From contig JAEZKC010000002.1 of the NCBI GenBank assembly GCA_023436205.1, positions 186,001 to 250,000 of the forward strand: a stretch of 64,000 nucleotides of DNA. Reading direction: 5' to 3'. A program made the position numbers and the translations under genes. The DNA is from Fibrobacterota bacterium (GTDB lineage Bacteria; Fibrobacterota; Chitinivibrionia; Chitinivibrionales; Chitinispirillaceae). How positions within the stretch are numbered: position 1 is the first letter of the stretch; each line of letters opens with the position of its first letter. The notes beneath the pieces are model-generated. The model was given only the letters and a program-made list of their open reading frames with translations. It did no database searches and was not told the DNA's origin. Shown in pieces: positions 43,779 through 52,895 of this stretch.

Positions 43779-44081
43779 CCTTACCGCTTCAGTAGAAGCG
43801 GATTTCGTGCTATTTGGGAATACATCGCTCAAGATTCACCAACTAATGCTGCTATTTTCCTCAATGAACCAAAATCACGGATTGTTGCTCTTTCAAGGCT
43901 GCCAGAGAGGGGGCCTGTTATTCCTGAGGGTCTTCTGCTTCAGACTACTAATTATCGCTATGCAATCCACAAGAATTATAGGATTATTTACCGAATCGAA
44001 AATGAACAAGTGTACGTGCTGAGAATAGTTCACGGCTCCAAACTCTCGATATTGCAGTGCTTGGCATCTAAAAACCCATGA
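43756..44081 (+). pseudogene. ParE/RelE-like toxin gene, frameshifted
   Basis: Starts at GTG 43756 inside the end of the antitoxin frame: VKREFRVSLTASVEADF, then the frame must shift at 43806 (one base missing) to give RAIWEYIAQDSPTNAAIFLN, LPERGPVIPEGLLLQ, NYRYAIHKNYRIIYRIENEQ and VLRIVHGSK, with a stop at 44079-44081. This is the ParE pattern (W-YI, R-I-Y-I--, V-V-R-I-H). The toxin's overlap with the antitoxin is the normal type II arrangement. One frameshift makes it inactive unless it is a sequencing error. Confidence 0.75.
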
Positions 44082-44318
44082 CCAGTAAGTTCCCTTTCTT
44101 TCGCCTTGGGAGACTAAAATAGCAAGTTACGACGGTAGCAGAAAAGGGGCTTGAAATAGCGGAATAAGCTGCTTGAACCCGTTCTGAGACACAGCCATTT
44201 TGAAACCCTCCCTAATGGTCGGGATACTGCCTGACTATCTACACTGGTGGACTCGGGGTAGAGCCGGACCCCCCCACCCCGTCACCATCACCAACGCAGG
44301 ACTACTGCGCCCTATAGA

Positions 44319-46268
44319 CTACGCCAGACTTGCCGCCATCCGCTCCACATCCCCAAATACATCGAAATACCGTTTTGCATAATTCATTACATCGGCTAAA
44401 TCGGAGCGCAGAGCATCCAGACTCACGATTTTTATCCGCTCCCTGTCGCCCTTGATTTTTTTCAAAAAGCCGGACAGTGCGTCAGGATCAGCCTTTGTCA
44501 AACCGCTGAAATTAATCGCCAGCAACCCCTTATTCTCGGAAAGATAGGTAACGACTCTCTCCTTGAATTTGTGGGCAGTTTCTTTATTAAATGTCCCCTG
44601 AAGATCAACAACCAGAGGATGGTGAGATGCTTCACGAATTCTGGGACTCACCAGGAGGTCCTCAACTCCCTTTATCAAGGAAGGAAGCAAAAGACTCGGA
44701 GACATCCTGTACCCGGTTCTGTGCATCTTGACCTGTGAATACTTACCGCTCTTAAGCTTTCTTTTTTCCATGTTGGCAAGAAAGGGGACGACACACGACT
44801 GAAGTGCGGTCTTCAAGCCACCTGTTCCAAGCTCACTGATAATGCTTTTCTGAATTTCGCCCATACTTTGAGCAACCTCCAGAGATGGTGCATTCTGAAT
44901 CGCAGTGGGGAAAAGTGGAAGTGCTTCCAGGCAACCGGTACGATACTGTTCAGCACGATTGGCAAGAAACGGGTCTTTAGAATCTTTAAACCGCATGTAC
45001 CCTGCGAACTGTTTTTCTATAAAGCGGACTGCGGAGGGCCCGAGCCTGCGATATTCTTCAGCATAAAAATCGAGTATTAACGTCTCCATTTTTTCCTTGC
45101 TGATATGAGGATGCTTAAAAGCAAGGTGAAAACCATCCCAGTATTTGTTAGGAATGTCAAGCAGCCGGTCATCTTTTTTGAGACGATTGAAAAGAGGAGT
45201 ACTGCAGGCAGGTGTCAAAATAAGAATTTGACTGAGGCTGGGTTTCAATGAAACCAGATAATCTAGATCATCCCAGATATTCTCTTCTGTATGGAAATCG
45301 TGCCCTATTATAAGTGAAGCCAGAGTGTTTATACCCCGAGAATGCAGCGAATCAAGGATTCCCCTTACATCCAGGCCCTGAAGCTTAGTGTAATTCGCCT
45401 GGCCTGATTCAACACCGATCCAGATTACCTCGATCCCCATTCGCACCAAATCATCAGGATCCCACTGTGAGATGGAGTATGCACTGGCAAAGCATGAAAG
45501 CCGAGCGGGAATCACCTTTTCCCTCTTGATACACTCGAGGTACTCCTCCGCCCGTTCTTTCTGCATCAAAAAATCTTCCTCAATGATGCCAATCGGGAGA
45601 TTTTGACCTCCGATTGTCTTCTGAACCCTTTGAATTTCATTGAACAGATCAGTCCCCGTCTTAAGAAGCGGAACATGTTTGGTTTTATGAAAGTGAGATG
45701 TGGAACAAAATTCACACGCGTGCGGGCATCCCAGTCCAGCTAGAACAACCGCCCCTTTCATGAGCGGAAAACCCGCTATTTTTGCGGATGTTTGGTAAAC
45801 CACATGCTGTTTGGGTTCTTCATTGTGATATTCATTTAGAAGGGTACGCATGAAATCGACACCTTCCCCCCTGCACACATGATCAGCAAGCGCATCACAC
45901 TCCGGAAGCATCGTGCCGTAACCACCCAGAACGATTTGAGATTCAGGAGATACTTCTCTAACCAGCTGACACATCTTTTCCATTTTACCATACGTGGCGA
46001 TTACAAAGCTGATTCCCACAAAATCGTACCCTTTTTTCAGCTCTTTTTTGAACTGCTCCATTGTGGGATACTGAAGAACCACTGTGGGAGTTGTAATATT
46101 TTTGGCTATATACTCCAATCCGTAGGAAATATATGTTGATCGAAGACTGAAGATGCCCTGAGATCGTGTCACTTGCGCATGAAAGAGCTCAGGCATGACA
46201 TGACGGGTGCAGTCTTCAGTATCTTCTCCAAAGGGACCGCACACCGTTGTCAGTAGTACTTTTTTCAT
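44319..46268 (-). CDS. B12-binding radical SAM protein with a C-terminal STAS-like domain
   Basis: 649 residues from ATG at 46268. Residues about 50-160 form a cobalamin-binding-like Rossmann domain (YDFVGISFVIATYGKMEKMC; QIVLGGYGTMLPE). The radical SAM [4Fe-4S] motif is Cys181-x3-Cys185-x2-Cys188 (CPHACEFC), followed by an Elp3-type barrel (GIIEEDFLMQKERAEEYLEC; WIGVESGQANYTKLQG). Residues about 545-649 resemble a STAS/anti-sigma-antagonist domain (HPLVVDLQGTFNKETAHKFK; LLAINFSGLTKADPDALSGF), an uncommon fusion. Reaction unknown; members modify lipids, peptides or natural products. No substrate gene adjoins. Runs on the same strand as the CE4 gene but 242 bp away. Confidence 0.88.
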   Translation of the reverse strand: MKKVLLTTVCGPFGEDTEDCTRHVMPELFHAQVTRSQGIFSLRSTYISYGLEYIAKNITTPTVVLQYPTMEQFKKELKKGYDFVGISFVIATYGKMEKMCQLVREVSPESQIVLGGYGTMLPECDALADHVCRGEGVDFMRTLLNEYHNEEPKQHVVYQTSAKIAGFPLMKGAVVLAGLGCPHACEFCSTSHFHKTKHVPLLKTGTDLFNEIQRVQKTIGGQNLPIGIIEEDFLMQKERAEEYLECIKREKVIPARLSCFASAYSISQWDPDDLVRMGIEVIWIGVESGQANYTKLQGLDVRGILDSLHSRGINTLASLIIGHDFHTEENIWDDLDYLVSLKPSLSQILILTPACSTPLFNRLKKDDRLLDIPNKYWDGFHLAFKHPHISKEKMETLILDFYAEEYRRLGPSAVRFIEKQFAGYMRFKDSKDPFLANRAEQYRTGCLEALPLFPTAIQNAPSLEVAQSMGEIQKSIISELGTGGLKTALQSCVVPFLANMEKRKLKSGKYSQVKMHRTGYRMSPSLLLPSLIKGVEDLLVSPRIREASHHPLVVDLQGTFNKETAHKFKERVVTYLSENKGLLAINFSGLTKADPDALSGFLKKIKGDRERIKIVSLDALRSDLADVMNYAKRYFDVFGDVERMAASLA

Positions 46269-46510
46269 TGATGACCCTAACGTGATTGGTTATAAAAGAG
46301 GATTTGACGTAGAATTACGTTCTAGAGTGGTTTTTGGTTGTCAGTAACAGGAAAATAGTTAAGACCGGGACGAGGAAGGCTTTTAAATAGAAGAATATGG
46401 GGGAACCCAGCTCGCAATGAAAATTGCCGGATTGATTTTAGCAAAACTGAAGAGAGACACCGGAAGTATTTCTCCGATGTCTCACTTTTTAAGTATAAAG
46501 GGGGGTGTTA

Positions 46511-47788
46511 TCAATATACAAGCAGGTTTTCACGCAAAATTTGTTCACCCGAGGATAGCATTACTGTATACATCCCGCCGCTGAGAGCCCTGGGCAGCTT
46601 TACAGCCATTGTACCGTCAACAGCGCTGATTTCACCTGTCCATACCAGTGACCCCTTTAGATTATAGACCACCGCAAACAGTTTACCTTTTGCGAAAGCT
46701 GGCCCGGACAGAGACAGAATGCTGCGGGTGAGCTTCACTTTGTAATCACCCATAGAGTTCTTTATTGAAGCATTATTTACACTGGCCAATGCTTCGTTTA
46801 CAATCCGAACAGTGCCGCCATCCGGAACAGCATCGAATACCACAAACTGCTGCGCATTGACCTCCACAATTGTGGCACTGCAACTCTGGTTATCCTGCTC
46901 CACTCGGACAGTGGTCCAGCCTGCAGGAAGTGGTCTGCGTAAGGTAACCGGAGCGTCGTAAAGAGAATCGGGAAGAGTATCCCTGACTTGAAGAGTGATA
47001 AGTGAGTCGCTGCTCGAAATCTCTTCAATCGTGAGGCAGTCGCGTTCCTTCGCATAGCGGGCAGCATTCATAAAACTGGTCACCCAGAATTTATCTCTGT
47101 TCTGGTCAAGGTACTGAAGACTCGCTTTGAGAGTATCCGAAGACAAAGGAGAATAACCGCCATCTCCATCGATTCCATGGATTAGAAATGTACACCACCC
47201 TTTCTGATTTAGAGTGGTCTGGAATCTGCTCGTAAAATCTGCCAAGGTTTTCACCGATCCCAAATCTCCACACACAATCGAGCTCACATTCATGTAGGAA
47301 CCCGGAGTACTGCCTTCAATAAACCCCTGACATCCTCGGGCGGCGATATAATATTTGGAGGTGATATTATCGGTTCCCTTTGCACAATAGGGATAGGCGG
47401 TGGTCAAACACTTATAACCATTAATATTGCTTTCAATACTCTTTCTTGAATTCTCAAGTTCTGTGGTCTGCTCACCGGCACTGAGCCCGCTCAGGTTTGC
47501 GTGACTTACAGTGTGACTCGCCACCTCATGACCACTGTCAGCAGCAGCCTTAAGCTTTGACCAGTTGGGGTTCCAGTTTATCACCGGAAAAAGAGTCAAC
47601 TTGAAACCATATTGATCAAATGCTGGAATAGCGATCTGAAACTGATTTGTACAACCATCATCAAATGTATAGCTGATCGCAGCTGATTTGAAATCCTTCC
47701 AGGTCGCAACTTCGTAAGGCGGAGGAATCTGGGCAGCAAGACATCCAAGCGCCGCCAGGGCTGTAATCAGGAAAACTTTTACTTTCAT
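46511..47788 (-). CDS. Secreted polysaccharide deacetylase (CE4) with T9SS-like tail
   Basis: 425 residues. Signal peptide 1-19 (VFLITALAALGCLAA). The NodB-homology domain spans about 30-230: catalytic-base motif YTFDDG with Asp43-Asp44, metal-binding SHTVSHANL with His92 and His96, and LIHGIDGDGGYS (about 203-214). CE4 enzymes remove acetyl groups from xylan, chitin or peptidoglycan with a divalent metal; xylan is most likely given the GH10 gene next door. A beta domain (about 255-340) and a T9SS-like tail (about 345-425, FAVVYNLKGSLVWTGEI; LSGGMYTVMLS) follow. Lies 180 bp after the GH10 gene on the same strand. Confidence 0.9.
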   Translation of the reverse strand: MKVKVFLITALAALGCLAAQIPPPYEVATWKDFKSAAISYTFDDGCTNQFQIAIPAFDQYGFKLTLFPVINWNPNWSKLKAAADSGHEVASHTVSHANLSGLSAGEQTTELENSRKSIESNINGYKCLTTAYPYCAKGTDNITSKYYIAARGCQGFIEGSTPGSYMNVSSIVCGDLGSVKTLADFTSRFQTTLNQKGWCTFLIHGIDGDGGYSPLSSDTLKASLQYLDQNRDKFWVTSFMNAARYAKERDCLTIEEISSSDSLITLQVRDTLPDSLYDAPVTLRRPLPAGWTTVRVEQDNQSCSATIVEVNAQQFVVFDAVPDGGTVRIVNEALASVNNASIKNSMGDYKVKLTRSILSLSGPAFAKGKLFAVVYNLKGSLVWTGEISAVDGTMAVKLPRALSGGMYTVMLSSGEQILRENLLVY

Positions 47789-47968
47789 CTAGTACCTCAA
47801 AACTGTTGCATTGTTATTGTTTCTACACGCCCCGGAAGATCCCCTCTTAAAATAAGTATAGATTCCATTGACAACAACTTCGCTTTTCCGTCTTTTCAAA
47901 TCAGAGAGAATCGAGGACAGATCAGCTAATCCGTCCCCAATGCTTCCCAGTAGCTATTCTCAAAGCCT

Positions 47969-49936
47969 TTACTTCGTTCCTGTCAGAAGAAAACCGGATT
48001 TGTGAACCGAATTGCTGCTGCGGACCTCAAACAGATAATACCCGCTTGGCATTCCCCGAGTATTAAAACTGCAGGACCGAACTGAACCTGATTGATTCTT
48101 GATGTCTACGGAGTGAACCACATTTCCCTTTAGATCATACACAGCCAAAGATGCCTTACTATTACCCTCAACGGGACTGTATATATTTACTACGGAACCT
48201 ATCTGACGGATATTAATCCCCTTTACGGAGTTGTTGCGAGCGGTGATAGCGCTAGTGGATGGTGTAGTTTCGACCAGCGACACATTATCTAGAGTGACGG
48301 ACGGTGTAGCCGCTCCCACACTGAACTCAACTCTCGAATCGGTATAGGTAGCACTTTCCATGGTGAAATCAAAACTGAATGTCTGTTTGGAGGTGGAAAG
48401 ATTCACTTCAGTTTCGCCATCAACATTAGTCAAAAATGTTGTCCAGGGATCCACTGGCATTCCCACATTCACGTTCAGAATCCGGTTGGCAGAAGCATAA
48501 GCATCATACGTCAGACGATAGGTTTTACCCTGTTCCAGCGTTATGCCGGCCTGAACAACCTGTATATCGTAATAATTGGTGGCAACCGTATTAACTGAAA
48601 TGCGGTATTCTCCGTTAACCACACTTCCGGCACCATCACCACTCCACATGTTGAAAGTCCAGGAATCATCCCCCGATGAGAAATTTCCGTTCTGGATAAG
48701 GTCCTGCTTGCCGTCAATTGTTGTGAAAATGGCAGTAATGGATTTGGATGCACTCATGGTAACCGTCAACGGGTTCTGGTTGCCGCTTGCATCCCCGCTC
48801 CAGGAGCTGAATACCCATCCCTCTGAGGGGGTGGCAGTAAGGGTCACCGGCGTATTTGCAGGAAAACTTTCCTGATTGGGGCTTCGGGTAACAGTTCCCA
48901 AACCGGATGTACTTACTGTCAAACGTGGATCAGAAGAGCCACCATTCTTAAGAAAGTTGGGGAAATCGTTGGGGGGATTGGGATTGTTCTTGACATAGTC
49001 CTTGAGCCAGGTCAAAGCTGGCCGCTCTGTTCCATTGGTATTGAGAAGACCCGTTCCAGTGCGCCAGGTGGACCCGACAAGATACCCCCAATAGGTGATT
49101 CCCACAATCCTGGGGTGATTCCAGAACATGGTGAACTGCTCTTTCATGATATTGAGCTGCCTTGTATCGTCGGTTTCACCTATATCATATTCAGTTATGA
49201 ATATGGGCAGTCCGGTGGCTGCCAGCTTATCAATGTTATTCTTGACAGTAGAAGTGGCAATTTTGAAGGCATCATGAGCTTGGCACCCAATTGCGTCTAT
49301 CGGAGCATTGGCAGCTTTCATCGCATTGATCAGACCAACGGTCCAGTTGACTTCGTTACCGTACTCAATATTGTTATAATCATTGTAGATAAGAATAGCA
49401 TTGGGCCACCTTTCCCTGGCCATTTTAAATGCATTGATAATCCAGTCATAACCAGTGGAGCCATCGCCTCCCAGAGCATTTTTGAAGGGAGCCGGTGCGT
49501 GGGAAGGATAAGCTTCGTTTACCACATCAATCATGTCAACAGAGGGGTACTTGGCCTTTGTGGCATCGTACCATTCGGTAATTTCCGCTAACTGCTCAGA
49601 CTGTGAAAGGCCGGTGAGCCAGCTTGGATACTGGCTGCCCCAAATCAGAGTGTGGAATTTCCAGGGAATCCCCTGCAGCTCGGCGAAAGTTTTGATTCGA
49701 TCGCCTCCCGTCCAGTTCATCTGGTCCCGGTTTCTTTCTACTGATTCCCACTTGTGCTCGTTTTCTCCTGTAATCTGATTCCAGTAAGTCATAAAATCTG
49801 AACGCACCTGACCGCCGGTGGTAATGTTTCCCAGAAACTTATTGGCCCCCTTAGCTGGTTGAGCTAATACAGATGATGCAGTCAGCAGCACTGTCAAGAG
49901 CGTGAGAACGTTGGTTCGCAAATGTTTAGCAGACAT
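47969..49936 (-). CDS. Secreted GH10 endo-beta-1,4-xylanase with InlB-like repeat, CBM and T9SS-like tail
   Basis: The ATG at 49936 is preferred (655 residues): AAAGGAG lies upstream and a signal peptide follows (NVLTLLTVLLTASSVLA). The GH10 barrel covers about 28-335: NEHKWESVER, acid/base Glu141 in DVVNEAYP and nucleophile Glu249 in FITEYDIGE. It hydrolyses internal xylan bonds. Residues about 350-415 are an InlB-like repeat (GTVTRSPNQESFPANTPVTL; WVFSSWSGDASGNQNP). Residues about 425-565 are a carbohydrate-binding domain (LIQNGNFSSGDDSWTFNMWS) homologous to that of the CE1 esterase. Residues about 575-655 are a T9SS-like tail. It lies 78 bp after the module 3 lipoprotein. Confidence 0.93.
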   Translation of the reverse strand: MSAKHLRTNVLTLLTVLLTASSVLAQPAKGANKFLGNITTGGQVRSDFMTYWNQITGENEHKWESVERNRDQMNWTGGDRIKTFAELQGIPWKFHTLIWGSQYPSWLTGLSQSEQLAEITEWYDATKAKYPSVDMIDVVNEAYPSHAPAPFKNALGGDGSTGYDWIINAFKMARERWPNAILIYNDYNNIEYGNEVNWTVGLINAMKAANAPIDAIGCQAHDAFKIATSTVKNNIDKLAATGLPIFITEYDIGETDDTRQLNIMKEQFTMFWNHPRIVGITYWGYLVGSTWRTGTGLLNTNGTERPALTWLKDYVKNNPNPPNDFPNFLKNGGSSDPRLTVSTSGLGTVTRSPNQESFPANTPVTLTATPSEGWVFSSWSGDASGNQNPLTVTMSASKSITAIFTTIDGKQDLIQNGNFSSGDDSWTFNMWSGDGAGSVVNGEYRISVNTVATNYYDIQVVQAGITLEQGKTYRLTYDAYASANRILNVNVGMPVDPWTTFLTNVDGETEVNLSTSKQTFSFDFTMESATYTDSRVEFSVGAATPSVTLDNVSLVETTPSTSAITARNNSVKGINIRQIGSVVNIYSPVEGNSKASLAVYDLKGNVVHSVDIKNQSGSVRSCSFNTRGMPSGYYLFEVRSSNSVHKSGFLLTGTK

Positions 49937-50014
49937 AAAGCCCGCTCCTTTCTTGTTAAATTGAAGCAACAATGCTCTTTTAATAATATTTACAGAAACA
50001 AAGGAACATATTCA

Positions 50015-51250
50015 TCACTTGTATAGATTATCGATGCTCACCCCTTCAATGGCCACATTATCAATCCAGAAAACAACCGTGTCAACACCGGAGCTGAAAG
50101 CTCCTGATGCTTCAAATTCAATTTTGTTGACTCTATCAGAAACATCAGACCATTTCAAGCCCTGCATCCATGCTCTTGTATAGGGAAGCATGACAAGAGA
50201 ATCAATCGGAATGTACACCTCTTTCCACGCACTGTCAAGATTGACAATTGCCCCGAAGTGGGGCCATTCCTGAAGTGCCTCGACTGAAGCGGTTTCCACA
50301 CTCACCCGAATAGTGCCTCTGCCTCTTATGGAAAAAGTGAGTGCTGTCATGGTCTGCAGATTCCAATCATCAAATATTTCTGCACCTATACTGATCCCGC
50401 GGCCGGCCCAGGCCTGAATGGAAGTATCCAGGACTATTTCAGTGTGCATGCCTCTTGTGTTGCCTACTCCCGAATCTTTATTGCTAAACGCCACCCGGGA
50501 TGTTAGCCCCGCCGGAGCATCTGTAAACGTGTACCAATATCCTCCAGTCAACTTACCAAGCAGAGTGGAATTTTCATCTTCATCTTCAAAATCATCGATA
50601 ATGATTTTATCGTAACCAGGAGCAAGACTAATAGTATCGATTGGCTGGCCCCTTTTCAGATCAACAGCTCCTGCGATACTCATTTGACCGTTGAAAGATT
50701 TTGCCATTACCGTATAGTGACCTGAAGGCACCCGAAAGGAGAGGACTTGAGTTCCCGCACTGTTCTCTGTCTGATATGCAGTTCCCCAGAGTAAAAGGCT
50801 GGCTGTCGAGCTCCCGAAATCCTGGAAGCGGCAGTTCAAAGTGGAATAGCTGTCAAGCATAATAGTATCCGGCTTCACACCTGTACTGCTGTCAATAGAA
50901 ACCGACCTGAGCAGATATCCACCATCTTTGTGATCGATCTGCAAAGAAAATGTTCCGTTTTGCGCAGGAAACGAATAATGACCCCTGGCGTCAGCTATGG
51001 TACTTTGGTCTATTACATTCATATCCGAAGCAACACGTTCATTCCACTTGGTCTGGTCGATCAGATGTATAATGGCTCCTTTTGCAGGTGACCCGTTTCC
51101 AGTGACCACGATTCCGGCAATCACGTCGGTTGTTTCGGAGCTGGTACCGTCGACAAGGGAGTTCTCGGTGCAGCGGATCTGCGCAAACATCAGCACTGAA
51201 AAAAGTACACCCGAAAGAAAACGTATCTTGACAGCAGATTTGCACCTCAT
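50015..51250 (-). CDS. Lipoprotein of module 3: carboxypeptidase-regulatory-like and CBM11/CIA30-like domains
   Basis: The ATG at 51250 is chosen (411 residues); its first bases overlap the TIGR02147 stop as ATGA, and the earlier in-frame start at 51388 would place the signal peptide internally. Signal with Cys about 27 (LFSVLMFAQIRC), then TENSLVDGTSSETTD, the module signature. Residues about 38-190 hold one to two carboxypeptidase-regulatory-like beta domains (IAGIVVTGNGSPAKGAIIHL). Residues about 215-405 resemble a CBM11/CIA30-type jelly roll (IIDDFEDEDENSTLLGKLTG; YWYTFTDAPAG; VVFWIDNVAIEGV), a beta-glucan-type binding fold. Surface glycan binding is inferred. Followed 78 bp later by GH10 xylanase. 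Confidence 0.85.
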   Translation of the reverse strand: MRCKSAVKIRFLSGVLFSVLMFAQIRCTENSLVDGTSSETTDVIAGIVVTGNGSPAKGAIIHLIDQTKWNERVASDMNVIDQSTIADARGHYSFPAQNGTFSLQIDHKDGGYLLRSVSIDSSTGVKPDTIMLDSYSTLNCRFQDFGSSTASLLLWGTAYQTENSAGTQVLSFRVPSGHYTVMAKSFNGQMSIAGAVDLKRGQPIDTISLAPGYDKIIIDDFEDEDENSTLLGKLTGGYWYTFTDAPAGLTSRVAFSNKDSGVGNTRGMHTEIVLDTSIQAWAGRGISIGAEIFDDWNLQTMTALTFSIRGRGTIRVSVETASVEALQEWPHFGAIVNLDSAWKEVYIPIDSLVMLPYTRAWMQGLKWSDVSDRVNKIEFEASGAFSSGVDTVVFWIDNVAIEGVSIDNLYK

Positions 51251-52146
51251 GACCCTGTACTCCCCGAAGATTCGACTGATACCTGACCCTGTTGTGGAAG
51301 AGAAGTCGGAAAAGCCTGAAAATTGATCTGATAAACCCGGTCTGCATTTTCTGAATACTGAGCGATTTCCACTATTTTTTCCCTGCATTCTGCAATAGTC
51401 TGGATCACTTTTCTTACATCCTGTTCAGAAATCCCCACGGTCAGCGTCGATACATCCCTGACTCCGTGGGTAAAGCGGTCAAGAGCCTCGACCCCAAGCT
51501 GCATCGTTTCCCGTTGAAAATTCATTATGGACAGAGACCGGATATTCTGCCCGGTAGAGAGGCTTTTCTCAGTTACCCGCCAGAACCCGTCTCTGTCCCG
51601 CTCGATCATGCCCAGACGAGCCAACAGCTGCACTGCTTTTTGAGCTTGTGACTTGGTAATTGCGGGAACGACATTGCGGGCGATCTGCTCATAATCATCC
51701 TTAACAGAAAATATAGCCACCAGTGCTCGCACAGAGCTGTAATACCACTTGGAATAGTACTCGTAATGGTCTCTACCGACAATTTTTACAGACTGTTGCC
51801 CCCGTTTGGACAACAGATGACACATCTCCTGATAGGCATGGTTTCTCTTTTCGAGATCCTTTGCCTGATTGAACTTCACCAGAGACAGGAAGAATGTTTT
51901 CTCCCATGGTGTATGCTCAAGAAATTCCGACAACTGCGCAGCGGTTCTCGTAGTCAAATTTCTCTTTCCTGCCAGAATGTTGGTTAACCAGGATGAAGAG
52001 TTAATTCCGAGGACATCGGAGATCGATCGGTTGGTGATGTTTTCACCAGCCTCCCGCTTTTTGTCAATGCAGCATTTAAGATAATGCCGATAGTCGGTGA
52101 ATTCAGATATCAGAACTGGCGGTGCACTCTTTTTTCGTCTGCCCAT
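51247..52146 (-). CDS. TIGR02147/DUF4423 family regulator, module 3
   Basis: 299 residues from ATG at 52146; a TTG nine bases earlier is also in frame. Basic N-terminus (GRRKKSAPP), then the family pattern EFTDYRHYLKCCIDKKREAG, HTH-like NRSISDVLGINSSSWLTNIL then AGKRNLT, and the DUF4423 part YYSKWYYSSVRALVAIFSV, ITKSQAQKAVQLLARLGMIE. No signal or membrane helix. Coupled by a 4-bp overlap to the lipoprotein gene. The C-terminus is longer and Gln/Ser-rich. Probably regulates the unit or the adjacent xylan genes, which is inference. Confidence 0.88.
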   Translation of the reverse strand: MGRRKKSAPPVLISEFTDYRHYLKCCIDKKREAGENITNRSISDVLGINSSSWLTNILAGKRNLTTRTAAQLSEFLEHTPWEKTFFLSLVKFNQAKDLEKRNHAYQEMCHLLSKRGQQSVKIVGRDHYEYYSKWYYSSVRALVAIFSVKDDYEQIARNVVPAITKSQAQKAVQLLARLGMIERDRDGFWRVTEKSLSTGQNIRSLSIMNFQRETMQLGVEALDRFTHGVRDVSTLTVGISEQDVRKVIQTIAECREKIVEIAQYSENADRVYQINFQAFPTSLPQQGQVSVESSGSTGS

Positions 52147-52402
52147 AGAGTACAATATACGGTGAATATTGCCGCCATGCAGAAAAAACTGAAAAGCAGA
52201 GAAAAATTTGTGAGCACGAATCGCGTTAAAACCAGTTTAAAATGAGCAATTGTGCGTAAATTTACAAGGATGATTTCAAAAATTTGTGAGCAAAAAAAAT
52301 TTCTTCTTTGAGACAAATGCAGAAAGCGCGTGTTTTCATTCGATGCCCAACCCATAAACAAGAAATAGCCTCCGCACCAACCAGCACAGAAAGCAGTTCA
52401 TG

Positions 52403-52490
52403 GTTAACGGCGAAGACGCCTGCAGATCACGAAGTGCCCCCTCCCGCAATAAGCACCTACAAAAATAGTCATCAGAGTGCATGCCTCACG
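52403..52490 (+). repeat. ~90-bp dispersed repeat, copy D
   Basis: Starts GTTAACGGCGAAGACGCCTG, with AGATCACGAAGTGCCCCCTC in place of the usual GGTCACCGGCA, and ends ATAGTCATCAGAGTGCATGC then CTCACG. 88 bp; ends recognisable, middle different. Confidence 0.7.
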
Positions 52491-52676
52491 AATTCAGAAA
52501 ACGGTTTCTCTGGGAAGCAGAGTATCAGGCAAGTTCCGGGAGACGATTGACATTCATTTATGGGGATTGGTTTCATGGGCGTATATGCTTAAATTGAGGA
52601 ATGTTGCCGGTACATTGCCGCGCATGATAATGCTGATGAAGTAACGTATTTCTACATATCTGCCATTCGCCTGCTG

Positions 52677-52698
52677 CCGCGGCCGAGTAAGGCCGCGG
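52677..52698. terminator. GC-rich perfect hairpin
   Basis: 8-bp stem CCGCGGCC / GGCCGCGG with loop GAGTAA, and no T-tract. It lies about 200 bp before the gene at 52896. Role uncertain: attenuator, protein site or dispersed palindrome. Confidence 0.3.
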
Positions 52699-52895
52699 AT
52701 GTATGAACACTTGAGGACGGATTACTTTTTTTTGTGTGGATTCTTAGAGTCTGTCCTTAACTCCCAAAAGCACCCCATCGTATTCTGAAAGATACATAAA
52801 CAGTAACTCTTTCATTTTTCTTTTCCATAATCTATCCTAATGTATTACATTATCCTTACAAGCTGGAATTTCAGACTATTCAACATGAGGGATCT

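Larger units (their letters stand above)
52147..52895. other. Intergenic region with repeat copy D and a GC-rich hairpin
   Basis: Divergent space between module 3 (minus) and the gene at 52896 (plus). Contains the ~88-bp repeat at 52403-52490 and a perfect palindrome CCGCGGCC-gagtaa-GGCCGCGG (52677-52698). No gene seen. Confidence 0.5.
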
